Made by a program: the position numbers and the translations under genes. From Haloplanus rubicundus (lineage in GTDB: Archaea > Halobacteriota > Halobacteria > Halobacteriales > Haloferacaceae): DNA of 64,000 bases. The stretch is taken from assembly GCF_003342675.1 (NCBI RefSeq), contig NZ_CP031148.1, positions 2,728,001-2,792,000 of the forward strand. Reading direction: 5' to 3'. Each line of letters opens with the position of its first letter. The stretch's first letter is position 1. The notes under the pieces are model-generated. The model ran no database searches. It worked only from the letters and a program-made list of their open reading frames with translations, and was not told the origin of the DNA. Shown here in pieces: positions 17,409 to 25,069 of this stretch.

Positions 17409-17486
17409 GCGCCGCTGGCGGGGACGAAGCGAAAGAAAAACGCGAGAGACGGCCGGTGAACCGCCCGTCAGCAGGATCGACGGTCG

Positions 17487-18035
17487 TCAGTTGGTCGCCG
17501 AGTCGAGGACGAGCGTGTCGTCTTCGAGGTAGTGCTCGATGTGGTGGGCGTGCTCTTCCATCGTCACGAGGTTCTGGCGGAGCATCTCGGCGGTGGCGTG
17601 GTCGCCGAGGCCCTCGGCGAGTTCGACGTGGTCGCGGACCGTCTCGATGATGTCGCCGTACATCTCCATGTCGTTGTGGAGCGAGGTCCGGATGTCGTAG
17701 ACATCGTCGCCCTCGGGGGAGACGGGGGCGTTCTCTTCGAGGCGCTTGCCGCCGGCGAGGGGGACGCCGCCGAGCGCCTGGGCGCGCTCCGCGATTTCGT
17801 CGGCCGCCTCCTCGGCGTCCTCGGCCGCCTCGCCGAGGAACTCGTGGATCGAGAGGAACTCCGCGCCCTCGACGTTCCAGTGGTGCTTTTTCAGCTGATG
17901 GTAGAGGACGTACGTCGCGGCGAGGTCGGTGTTGAGCGCCTCGACGAGCTGTTCGGTCTTCTCCTGGTCGAGCCGGAGCGCCTCGGTGGCTTCGACTTCG
18001 TCGGCCTGCTGTCGGACTGATTCCTGAGTGCTCAT
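17487..18035 (-). CDS. dpsA: DpsA, ferritin-like DNA-protection protein
   Basis: A 182-aa Dps/DpsA protein that stores iron by oxidising Fe(II) with peroxide inside a dodecameric shell. The Dps ferroxidase motif lies in KKHHWNVEGAEFLSIHEFLGE (shown in part), with further carboxylates in the following helix, and the C-terminal HAHHIEHYLED is typical. ATG at 18035 starts MSTQESVRQQ, and a TATA element (CTTATCCG on the plus strand, 18063-18070) sits 28-35 bases upstream. Transcribed alone; divergent from mscS. Confidence 0.96.
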   Translation of the reverse strand: MSTQESVRQQADEVEATEALRLDQEKTEQLVEALNTDLAATYVLYHQLKKHHWNVEGAEFLSIHEFLGEAAEDAEEAADEIAERAQALGGVPLAGGKRLEENAPVSPEGDDVYDIRTSLHNDMEMYGDIIETVRDHVELAEGLGDHATAEMLRQNLVTMEEHAHHIEHYLEDDTLVLDSATN

Positions 18036-18201
18036 TGCACTCGTTCGTTGGGCCTCCAACCACTTATCCGTTTTCGCTGTGAGCCGTTCACACGGCTTCA
18101 AACGCCCGAAATCGGGAGATAACGGCTCTGAGCGAAGCATTCAGATCGGCCGATATCGTCGTCGTGAGCAGAGGAGAGGGGTCGCCCATGATGTTGGTGA
18201 T

Positions 18202-18209
18202 TTTATATT
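18202..18209 (+). promoter_or_regulatory. TATA box of mscS
   Basis: TTTATATT lies 22-29 bases before the mscS ATG at 18231. No other AT-rich element is near. Confidence 0.65.
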
Positions 18210-18230
18210 ATCTGCCGTCGTGAACGAAGC

Positions 18231-19124
18231 ATGGATTCCGTAGCGCTGCAACAGGGGATACCGACCAGTGGAAGTGAGATCATCGCGAGATACGGCGACG
18301 CCCTCGTCGCGTTCGCCGTGACGGTCCTCGTCTTCGTCGTCGCGTTCGTCGTCATCTACCTCGTCGGCCGGTCGGTGCTGGTCAGGGTGACGAAGCGGGC
18401 ACTCGGCGCGCGGGAGTTCTCGCCCGCCATCGTGAGCCTCGGATCGAGTCTCGCGGGCCTGTTCGCGCTGTTCGGCGCGTTCGCGCTCGGGGCCACCATC
18501 GCGGGGTTCGGCGCCATCCTCACCGCCTTCGCCACCCTGACCGGCGCCCTCGCGCTCGCGGTTGGCTTCGCCGCACAGGACCTCATCGCCAACTTCGTCG
18601 CCGGCGTGTTCATCATCAAGGACGAGCCGTTCGAGGTGGGCGACTACATCGAGTGGAGCGGCAACGGCGGCATCGTCCGCGAAATCCAGCTTCGCGTCAC
18701 GAAACTCGACACCTTCGGGAACGAACAGCTCACCGTCCCCAACCGTGATCTGGGGAGCGCGGTGGTGAAGAACCCGGTCGCCAACGAGACGCTCCGGGTC
18801 GACTGCGACTTCGGCATCGAGTACGACGCCGACATCGAGGACGCCCGGCGCTGCATCGTCGAGGAGGGCGCGGCCGTCGACGGCGTGTTGGCCGACCCCG
18901 AACCGTCCGCGCCGGTGACGGCGCTCGGCGACTCCGCCGTCGTCCTCAACGGCCGAGTCTGGATCGACCCCCGGGAGACGAGCGCCGGCGGCACACGGGC
19001 GGCGTTCGTCGAGGCCGTCAAGACCCGATTCGACGCGGAGGGGATCGGGATGCCGTACCCGCACACCGAACTCGTCGGGACGATTGGCGTCGAGTCGTCC
19101 GGTGCGGTGCCGGCCGACGACTGA
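18231..19124 (+). CDS. mscS: Small-conductance mechanosensitive channel MscS
   Basis: A 297-aa MscS-family channel that opens under membrane tension and releases solutes on osmotic downshock. Three TM helices are followed by the pore-lining Gly/Ala-rich segment (LTGALALAVGFAAQDLIANF) and the beta domain (EPFEVGDYIEWSGNGGIV, LTVPNRDLGSAVVKN). Typical length. It ends at a TGA that is also the first bases of a dispersed repeat. Confidence 0.95.
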   Translation: MDSVALQQGIPTSGSEIIARYGDALVAFAVTVLVFVVAFVVIYLVGRSVLVRVTKRALGAREFSPAIVSLGSSLAGLFALFGAFALGATIAGFGAILTAFATLTGALALAVGFAAQDLIANFVAGVFIIKDEPFEVGDYIEWSGNGGIVREIQLRVTKLDTFGNEQLTVPNRDLGSAVVKNPVANETLRVDCDFGIEYDADIEDARRCIVEEGAAVDGVLADPEPSAPVTALGDSAVVLNGRVWIDPRETSAGGTRAAFVEAVKTRFDAEGIGMPYPHTELVGTIGVESSGAVPADD

Positions 19125-19192
19125 GACGGATTATCGTCCGCCATCGGACTGTCTCGGCGAACCACCGGTGAACAGGGACACTGATCCGTACG
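19122..19192 (+). repeat. Stop-codon-anchored dispersed repeat, copy 2
   Basis: Begins with the mscS stop as TGAGACGGATTATCGT, has the core CGGACTGTCTCGGCGAACC followed by ACCGGTGAA, and ends with CTGATCCGTAC as a degenerate copy of the inverted terminus. The 5' arm of the inner stem (GGTTCGCC) is missing. Same orientation as copies 1, 3 and 4. Confidence 0.8.
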
Positions 19193-19239
19193 AGACCGAG
19201 CGCAGGGTACTGTTGCGATTAGCGCGATTGGATTAGAGA

Positions 19240-19549
19240 CACCTCGAAAGCCCCGCCCCGCTGGAGTCGGGGGCCTCGCTGCGGTCCTCGGCCTTCGGCC
19301 TGCGGTCCTTGCGTCGGCCGCCTTCCTCCAGCAGCGAGGGAGCGAAGCTCCCTCGGGCAATCGGGCGGCGAAGCCGCCCGATGACGAGGCGCCCCTTTCA
19401 GTCCCGCCCGCATCGGCTTGCCAGACGGCCGCCGCCGGGCGGGACTGAAAGGGGCCGGCGTCTCGGCGTACCCGGACGACGCAAGCACCGCAACGCAGTG
19501 AGGAGCGCAGCGAGTCCCGGGAGCCGAGACGCCGGGGGCTTTCGAGGTG
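19240..19549. repeat. 310-bp hairpin-rich element bounded by 15-bp inverted repeats
   Basis: CACCTCGAAAGCCCC (19240-19254) and GGGGCTTTCGAGGTG (19535-19549) are perfect inverted repeats. Inside are a 9-bp hairpin with GAA loop (19335-19355), a 10-bp hairpin with GAA loop (19360-19382), and a perfect 20-bp inverted repeat (19391-19410 with 19436-19455, 25-bp spacer). No convincing ORF lies inside, so the 503-bp gap between mscS and the next gene is non-coding. It could be a MITE-like or REP-like element or a structured RNA. From memory, similar CTCGAAAG/GACTGAAAGGGG palindromes recur in haloarchaeal genomes. Confidence 0.75.
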
Positions 19550-19627
19550 GTCCCAGTTTCGAATGCTTATCTCAACACTACCGTGCAGGAGCCGAAAGTT
19601 TGTACCCCACCCCGTCGTAGGGGGCGT

Positions 19628-20260
19628 ATGGCAGACTTGCTGCCCTCGCGTCCCGACGCCCCCGCGGCGGAGGAGGCCGACCCACGTGTCATCGGCCTCG
19701 ACAGCGAGGACGCCGACGACCTGCTGTCGGCGCTCTCCTCCGACACCGCCCGCGAGGTGCTCGCGACCCTCCACGAGGAACCGGACACGCCCGCGAACGT
19801 CGCAGAGCGGGTCGACACCTCCCTCCAGAACGCCCAGTACCACCTCGGCAACCTCGAAGACGCGGGGTTGATCGAGGTGGCCGACACCGTCTACTCCGAG
19901 AAGGGAAGAGAGATGAACCGCTACGCCCCCGCCGACCGGCCGTTGGTCGTCTTCGCCGGGGCCGAAGAGGAGAGCCGTGGCCTGGAGAGTGCGCTCAAGA
20001 ACCTCCTCGGCGCCGTCGGTCTCCTCGGCGTCGCGAGCCTCCTCGTCCAGTGGTACGTCGAGGGACCGCCGTTCGGCGCACAGACGGGCGGCGCCGACGC
20101 CGGCGGTGGCGACGGTGGCGGCATGGGGACGATGAGTACCGAAGCGGCCCCGACGGCCGCCGACGCCGCAGGCGCGGGGCTGCCGCCCGGCCTCCTCTTT
20201 TTCCTCGGGGGGGCCCTCGTCCTCGCCGTCGTCGGCGTCGCGTGGTACGTGCGTCGGTAG
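19628..20260 (+). CDS. ArsR-like winged-helix membrane protein
   Basis: A 210-aa protein. Residues about 25-100 form a winged-helix HTH (LLSALSSDTAREVLATLHEEPDTPANVAERV...NAQYHLGNLEDAGLIEV). This is followed by a TM helix (GAVGLLGVASLLVQWYV), a Gly/Ala-rich low-complexity linker, and a second C-terminal TM (LLFFLGGALVLAVVGVAWYV). It is probably a membrane-anchored regulator with the HTH in the cytosol, an architecture common in haloarchaea. ATG at 19628 directly follows the hairpin element and starts MADLLPSRPDAP. Targets unknown. Confidence 0.88.
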   Translation: MADLLPSRPDAPAAEEADPRVIGLDSEDADDLLSALSSDTAREVLATLHEEPDTPANVAERVDTSLQNAQYHLGNLEDAGLIEVADTVYSEKGREMNRYAPADRPLVVFAGAEEESRGLESALKNLLGAVGLLGVASLLVQWYVEGPPFGAQTGGADAGGGDGGGMGTMSTEAAPTAADAAGAGLPPGLLFFLGGALVLAVVGVAWYVRR

Positions 20261-20310
20261 CGGGTCGATGGCCCCGTAGCTATTCATACTCCCCGCACCA
20301 AATCACTCCC

Positions 20311-20772
20311 ATGGAGCACACCGCCGAGGTGACCGGCATCGGGGTGGGCACGAGCGAGGACGGTTCGAACGTGCCGGCGGTCCTGTTGGCCGCCCGCGAG
20401 GAGTACCTCCCCATCGTCATCACGGCCGATCAGGCGCGGGCGATCCAGCTCGGGCTCTCGGGCGAGCCGTTCGAGCGGCCGCTCACCCACGACCTGCTGG
20501 TCGAGATGCTCACCGAGTTCGGCGGCGCCGTCGACGGCATCCGGATCGACGACCTCGCCGACGGCACGTTCTACGCCAAAGTCGACGTGGAGCGGTACGA
20601 CGACGGGGAGGCCCGGAAGTTCGTCTTCGACGCCCGCCCGAGCGACGCCATCGCGCTCGCGGTCCGCGTCGACTGCCCGATCACCGTCTCCGACGGCGTC
20701 CTCGACCGGGCCGGCCGCGACGAGGACGAGTTCGAACCCGAACGGATCGACGACTTCGACGACGAACGATAG
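20311..20772 (+). CDS. Bifunctional nuclease family protein (DUF151/BFN)
   Basis: A 153-aa protein of the DUF151 family, whose plant member has DNase and RNase activity. Typical segments are VPAVLLAAREEYLPIVITADQA, RPLTHDLLVEMLTEFGG, TFYAKVDVE and the hallmark FDARPSDAIALAVRVDCPI. The C-terminus is a very acidic tail (about 128-153). Start ATG at 20311. The gene is packed between the HTH protein and a thioesterase gene on the same strand with 50-bp spacers, so co-transcription is possible. Confidence 0.92.
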   Translation: MEHTAEVTGIGVGTSEDGSNVPAVLLAAREEYLPIVITADQARAIQLGLSGEPFERPLTHDLLVEMLTEFGGAVDGIRIDDLADGTFYAKVDVERYDDGEARKFVFDARPSDAIALAVRVDCPITVSDGVLDRAGRDEDEFEPERIDDFDDER

Positions 20773-20825
20773 GGACCGGGACGCGATAGCCGGCACTTTT
20801 CACCCCCGGGAGCAACCGGTCACCC

Positions 20826-21320
20826 ATGACAGCGGAGCCGGCGACGCTCGCGGAGTCCCACACCGAGATGACCGAAATCGTCCTCCCGAACGACACGAAC
20901 ACGCACGGACGGGCGCTCGGGGGGGTGGTCCTCCACTGGATGGATGTCTGTGGCGCCATCGCGGCCATGCGCTTCGCCAACGAGGGCGTGGTCACGGCGT
21001 CGATGGAACACGTCGACTTCAAACGCCCCATCGACCTCGGCGAGGTGGTGGTGGTCGAGGCGTACGTCTACGACACGGGACGGACGAGCCTCGACGTGAC
21101 CGTCGAGGTGCGCGCGGAGAACCCCCGAACCGACACCGAACGCGCCACCACTTCCTCGTTTTTCACGTTCGTCGCCGTCGACGACGACGGCGATCCGACG
21201 CCCGTCCCCGACCTCGACTGCCCGACGGAGGGTGAACGCCGTCTCCGCGACGCCGCCCTCGACGAGCGGGCGGCCCAGCTGGAACGGCTCGTCGAGCGGA
21301 TGGAGGATTCCGGGAGCTGA
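20826..21320 (+). CDS. Acyl-CoA thioesterase (hotdog fold, YciA/Acot7-like)
   Basis: A 164-aa hotdog protein. The conserved NDTNTHGRALGGVVLHWMD (Asn/Asp and helix of the hotdog active site) and TASMEHVDFKRPIDLGEVV are typical of cytosolic acyl-CoA thioester hydrolases, which release free acids from CoA esters. The C-terminal helical tail (about 125-164) is charged. Haloarchaea lack fatty-acid membranes, so the in vivo CoA ester is open. Convergent with the KaiC-like gene. Confidence 0.92.
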   Translation: MTAEPATLAESHTEMTEIVLPNDTNTHGRALGGVVLHWMDVCGAIAAMRFANEGVVTASMEHVDFKRPIDLGEVVVVEAYVYDTGRTSLDVTVEVRAENPRTDTERATTSSFFTFVAVDDDGDPTPVPDLDCPTEGERRLRDAALDERAAQLERLVERMEDSGS

Positions 21321-21333
21321 GGCCGAGCGGCCG

Positions 21334-22788
21334 TCACTCGTCGTCGAGGAGGTCCGGCCTCCCGGTCAGAATCCCCTGTACTCCCGTGAGGGGGTCGCCG
21401 ACGACGATGCCGTCGGTCGTGATCTCGAACTCGCGGAGCGTCCGCTCGAAGTCGCCCGTGCGCTTTTTGAGGACGCCGATGGCCTTCCGGAGTTCGCCGC
21501 GGAGTTCGAGATGGCGAAGGAAGACGATGTTGTCGGCCAGATAGCTGATGTTCTCCTGGGTCGCAGTGAACGGTCCCGTCGGGCTGTCGGTTTCGTCGAC
21601 GAGGATGGTGGTCACGCCCATGTTCTTGAGATAGCGCCCCAGCGCGTGGAGCCGCTTGAGTACCATGTCCGTCTCGCCGTGGAGCGTCAGCCGGTACCCC
21701 GCGATACCGTCGACCATCACGATTTCCGCGTCGTGTTTCTCCACGTCCTCCCGGACGATCCGTGCGAACTCCTGGGGCGACAGTTCCAGCGCGTTCATCT
21801 CCCGAACGTCGAGCGTGCCGCGGTCGGTCATCCGCTCGACGGGGATGCCGATGGCCTCGGAGCGGGCCAGAAACGTCGACTTGCTCTCCTCGAACAGGTA
21901 GACGACCGAGCGCTCGCCGCGGTCCGCGGCCGCGTTCATGAACTGAGTGCCGAGCGTCGTCTTCCCGACGCCCGTCGGCCCGCTGATGACGCTGACCGTC
22001 CCGCGTTCGATGCCGCCGTCGAGGAGTTCGTCGACTTCGACGACGCCCGAGGAGACGGGTTCGGTCGTGAACGTCCCGTGGTGGTCGCTCGGCGCCAGCG
22101 CCGGGAAGACGGCCATTCCGTCGTCAGTGATGCGGTAGGCGTGGTCCCCGCTTTTGACCCGCGATCCGCGGAACTTCGGCACCTGCACCGTCGAGCCGTA
22201 CGGGGCCGACTCCAGTCGAATCGTCCCGTCGGCGACGAACTCGAGTTCCTCGGTCGGCTGGTTCCGGGCGTCCTGTGCGGTGAAGACGACGGTCGCCCCC
22301 CGCTGTCCGAGAAAGCGCAGCAGGCCGACGACCTGCTTGCGGAACTGGTAGTCGTCCGTCGAGAGATATCGGAACTGCGTCAGCGGGTCGACGACGACCC
22401 GGGTCGGTTCGAGGGCCTCGACCCGGTCGACGATTGCCTCGCGGAGCGGCTCCTGTTCGACTTCGGCCGCGTCGAACACGTCGTACGTCCGGTCCTCGAC
22501 GAACACGTCGGCGGTCGGGCTCAGATCGAGGAAGTCGATGGCGTCGGTGTCGAATCCGAGCGCGTCGGCGTTGGCCGTGAGGTCGTCGAGGTCCTCCTCG
22601 ACGTTGATGAACAGCACGGGGTCGCCGGCGTCGACCCCCGCCTGCAGGAAGTGGAGACCGAGGATGGTCTTCCCGGACCCCGCCGTTCCCTTCACCAGGT
22701 AGTTCCGCTGAGGCAGGAATCCGCCGTACAGAATCTCGTCGAGACCCTCGATCCCCGTCGAGAGTCGACTCGTCGTCGCCGAGGCCAT
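21334..22788 (-). CDS. Double-domain KaiC-like RecA-fold ATPase
   Basis: A 484-aa protein with two tandem RecA/KaiC domains. Domain 1 has Walker A GTAGSGKT (34-41) and the catalytic Glu pair in FINVEEDLDDL. Domain 2 has GPTGVGKTTLG (about 270) and YLFEESKSTFL, plus EIVMVDGIAGY as Walker B. This is the size and layout of KaiC, but haloarchaeal members are not known to keep a KaiABC clock, and I see no KaiA or KaiB. ATG at 22788 was chosen; TATA (CAATTTATGT on the minus strand) lies 27-36 bases upstream. It is divergent from a LOV histidine kinase, suggesting a signalling partnership. Confidence 0.92.
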   Translation of the reverse strand: MASATTSRLSTGIEGLDEILYGGFLPQRNYLVKGTAGSGKTILGLHFLQAGVDAGDPVLFINVEEDLDDLTANADALGFDTDAIDFLDLSPTADVFVEDRTYDVFDAAEVEQEPLREAIVDRVEALEPTRVVVDPLTQFRYLSTDDYQFRKQVVGLLRFLGQRGATVVFTAQDARNQPTEELEFVADGTIRLESAPYGSTVQVPKFRGSRVKSGDHAYRITDDGMAVFPALAPSDHHGTFTTEPVSSGVVEVDELLDGGIERGTVSVISGPTGVGKTTLGTQFMNAAADRGERSVVYLFEESKSTFLARSEAIGIPVERMTDRGTLDVREMNALELSPQEFARIVREDVEKHDAEIVMVDGIAGYRLTLHGETDMVLKRLHALGRYLKNMGVTTILVDETDSPTGPFTATQENISYLADNIVFLRHLELRGELRKAIGVLKKRTGDFERTLREFEITTDGIVVGDPLTGVQGILTGRPDLLDDE

Positions 22789-22814
22789 GTTGAAACCCGG
22801 TTCGGTCGTCACCC

Positions 22815-22824
22815 ACATAAATTG
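22815..22824 (-). promoter_or_regulatory. TATA box of the KaiC-like gene
   Basis: On the minus strand CAATTTATGT lies 27-36 bases before the ATG at 22788. The 129-bp divergent spacer also holds ACGCTTATCCGGG just upstream of the LOV kinase ATG, so both promoters fit in it. Confidence 0.6.
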
Positions 22825-22917
22825 CCGAGTAACCTGTCATCCGGCGTATTACACGGGGAGAACAGTTACTTGCCCGGGCACTCACTAGCGGAACCAAGAC
22901 GCTTATCCGGGCAACAA

Positions 22918-24393
22918 ATGTCAAACGAAGTGAATCGTGACGAGCCGTCCGGGCACGGCAACGGGACACCCGCCGCCGTCGACGAGCCACGTGTCCTGCT
23001 TTTCATGCAGTCCGGACGGAACCGCGAACTGCTGGCCGAGGCGCTCGGCGACCGGTACCGGATCGAGACGACGACCGATCCGGCCGCGCTGGGGACGCCG
23101 TTCGACTGCTGTGTGCTCGATCACACCGAGTTCGGCCACGTCACGGACGCCATCGAGCGGACCCGCGAGCGGACGACCGTCTTCCTCCCGTTCGTGTTGT
23201 TGGTCCCCCCTGTAGCCGCCGACGCGCTGGACGGCAAACCCTGGGAGTACGTCGACGACGTGATCGAACTGCCGGTCGGGAAAGCCGAGCTGCGGACCCG
23301 CGTCGGGAACCTGATCGAGCGCCGCCGAACGGCCGTCGAACTGGAGGAGCGGTCGCGGGAACTCGAAGAGACGGTCGCGGACCTTCGGCTGAAAGAGCGG
23401 GCGATGGACGAGGCGCCCGTCGGCATCACGATCACCGACCCGGACCAGGCGGACAACCCGATGGTGTACGTCAACGACCGGTTCGAGTCGTTGACCGGCT
23501 ACGAGCGCTCGGAGTCGCTCGGCCGGAACTGCCGGTTCCTGCAGGGCGAGGACACCGACCCCGAGACGCGGCGGGCCCTGCGGGAGCGGATCGACGCCGA
23601 ACGACCGGTGGCCGTCGACATCGTGAACTACCGCAAGAACGGCGAGCGGATGTGGCAGAAACTCGATATCGCGCCCGTCCGCGACGACGAGGGGCGCGTC
23701 ACGAACTTCGTCGGGTTCCAGACGGAGATCACCGACCGGAAGATCAGGGAGCGACGGCTCGAAGTGTTGAACCGCGTCCTCAGCCACAACCTCAAAAACA
23801 AGATGAACGTCATCGAGGGCCACGTGGCGCTGCTCCGCGAGGAGTTCGACGAGGACGACGCCCCGGCGTCGCTCGGGACGATCACCGACTCGGCGCTCGA
23901 TCTGATGGGGCTGGCGGAGTCGGTACAGGAGACCGAACGGATCATCTCGAACGTCGGCACGTCGGATCGCCCCGTCGACCTGACCGACCACGTCGTCGGA
24001 CTGATCGACATGTTCGAGGACCGGTACCCGGAGGCGACGATCACGGCGTCGCTCCCCGACGACTCCTGTACGGTCGGGACGACCGGGACGCTCGCCGCCA
24101 TCGAGGAGGCGATCGAAAACGGCCTCAAGCACAACGAGTCGGGGTCGCCGTCGGTCGACGTCCGGATCGAGAAGCGGGAGGGCTGGATCGACATCGAAAT
24201 CGAGGACGACGGCCCCGGCATTCCGGACCAAGAGATTCAGGTGCTCGAACGGGGTGAGACGCCCCTGAATCACGCGGATCGACTCGGTCTCTGGCTGATG
24301 TACTGGGTCGTCACCAAGGCCGGCGGTCGGTTCGACGTCGCCGAGGCGGACGGCGGGGGGAGCATCGTCCACCTCTCCGTCCCCCACGGGTGA
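22918..24393 (+). CDS. LOV/PAS sensor histidine kinase with N-terminal receiver-like domain
   Basis: A 491-aa soluble kinase. Residues about 22-140 look like a degenerate receiver (CCVLDHTEFGHV; the usual acceptor Asp region is altered). A LOV-type PAS at about 165-275 has GRNCRFLQG with Cys205, the residue that forms the flavin adduct in LOV photoreceptors, plus NYRKNGERMWQ. HisKA holds LSHNLKNKMNVIEGH with His290, and the ATPase domain shows ENGLKHNE, DDGPGIP and RLGLWLMYW. It may be a blue-light sensor; flavin binding is inferred. Start ATG at 22918. Confidence 0.92.
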   Translation: MSNEVNRDEPSGHGNGTPAAVDEPRVLLFMQSGRNRELLAEALGDRYRIETTTDPAALGTPFDCCVLDHTEFGHVTDAIERTRERTTVFLPFVLLVPPVAADALDGKPWEYVDDVIELPVGKAELRTRVGNLIERRRTAVELEERSRELEETVADLRLKERAMDEAPVGITITDPDQADNPMVYVNDRFESLTGYERSESLGRNCRFLQGEDTDPETRRALRERIDAERPVAVDIVNYRKNGERMWQKLDIAPVRDDEGRVTNFVGFQTEITDRKIRERRLEVLNRVLSHNLKNKMNVIEGHVALLREEFDEDDAPASLGTITDSALDLMGLAESVQETERIISNVGTSDRPVDLTDHVVGLIDMFEDRYPEATITASLPDDSCTVGTTGTLAAIEEAIENGLKHNESGSPSVDVRIEKREGWIDIEIEDDGPGIPDQEIQVLERGETPLNHADRLGLWLMYWVVTKAGGRFDVAEADGGGSIVHLSVPHG

Positions 24394-24402
24394 CTGGGGC
24401 GC

Positions 24403-24861
24403 CTACTCGAAGTCCGGCAGGTCGTCCGGCGCTTCGTACTCCGTCTCCCAGTCGATGTAGTCGTCGAGCAACACGTCACAGACGATCTGTCCGAGTTCGG
24501 TCAGCCCCGCGTTGATCGACGAGACGGTCCCCCACGAGTCCAGTTCGGGGTGGTACTCGCGTTCCTTCCAGTCCTCGGGGATGCCCGGCGCGTGGTAGCC
24601 GACGCGCTCGGCGAAGGAGTCCCAGAAGAAGTCGAACCTCCGGAGCATCTCCAGATCCGTGACGATGTCGAACGTCCGTTCGTCCATGTCCGTCTCTTCG
24701 GCCCACTCGGTGAACGCCTCCGCCCACGCGCCGTCGCGGAGCAGCGCCTCGATTTCGTCGCGCTTGTAGTCCGTATCCCCGACCACGTCGGCGTCCTCGT
24801 ACTCGTTCGGGTCGATCCGCTCCAGTTCGGGCGGTGGGGGGACCTCGACGTCCAGTGCCAT
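24403..24861 (-). CDS. Conserved-looking acidic haloarchaeal protein, function unknown
   Basis: A 152-aa very acidic soluble protein beginning MALDVEVPPPPELERIDPNE, with an EWAEETDMDERTFDIVTDLEMLRRFDFF-type helical core (shown in parts) and many Trp residues in the C-terminal half. No Cys pair, nucleotide motif or membrane segment is present, and I recognise no family. ATG at 24861 is supported by a TATA-like CTTTATCG 24-32 bases upstream (24886-24894 region). Ends 10 bases from the convergent LOV kinase stop. Confidence 0.78.
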   Translation of the reverse strand: MALDVEVPPPPELERIDPNEYEDADVVGDTDYKRDEIEALLRDGAWAEAFTEWAEETDMDERTFDIVTDLEMLRRFDFFWDSFAERVGYHAPGIPEDWKEREYHPELDSWGTVSSINAGLTELGQIVCDVLLDDYIDWETEYEAPDDLPDFE

Positions 24862-25069
24862 ACCCCACCTTCGGCGAGGACGGCGATAAAGGTGTTCGGG
24901 GCCGTACCGGTGGGACCACGTCCAGTTCACCGACCCCAGCCTACGTGTCGAGGTAGATGATTTTCCCCCTACGAGACGTAACGTCCACTGGGGAACCCCC
25001 CTTTCCCCGTGCGGCACCCCCTTCCGGGCGCCTCTGGACGACCCCCTCGTCCACTTTTTCCCACGTGGC

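Noticed and set aside
19309-19620. Short open frames inside the hairpin-rich element
   Set aside because: They run through perfect palindromes, have no promoter or start context and encode only Arg/Pro/Gly-rich sequence.
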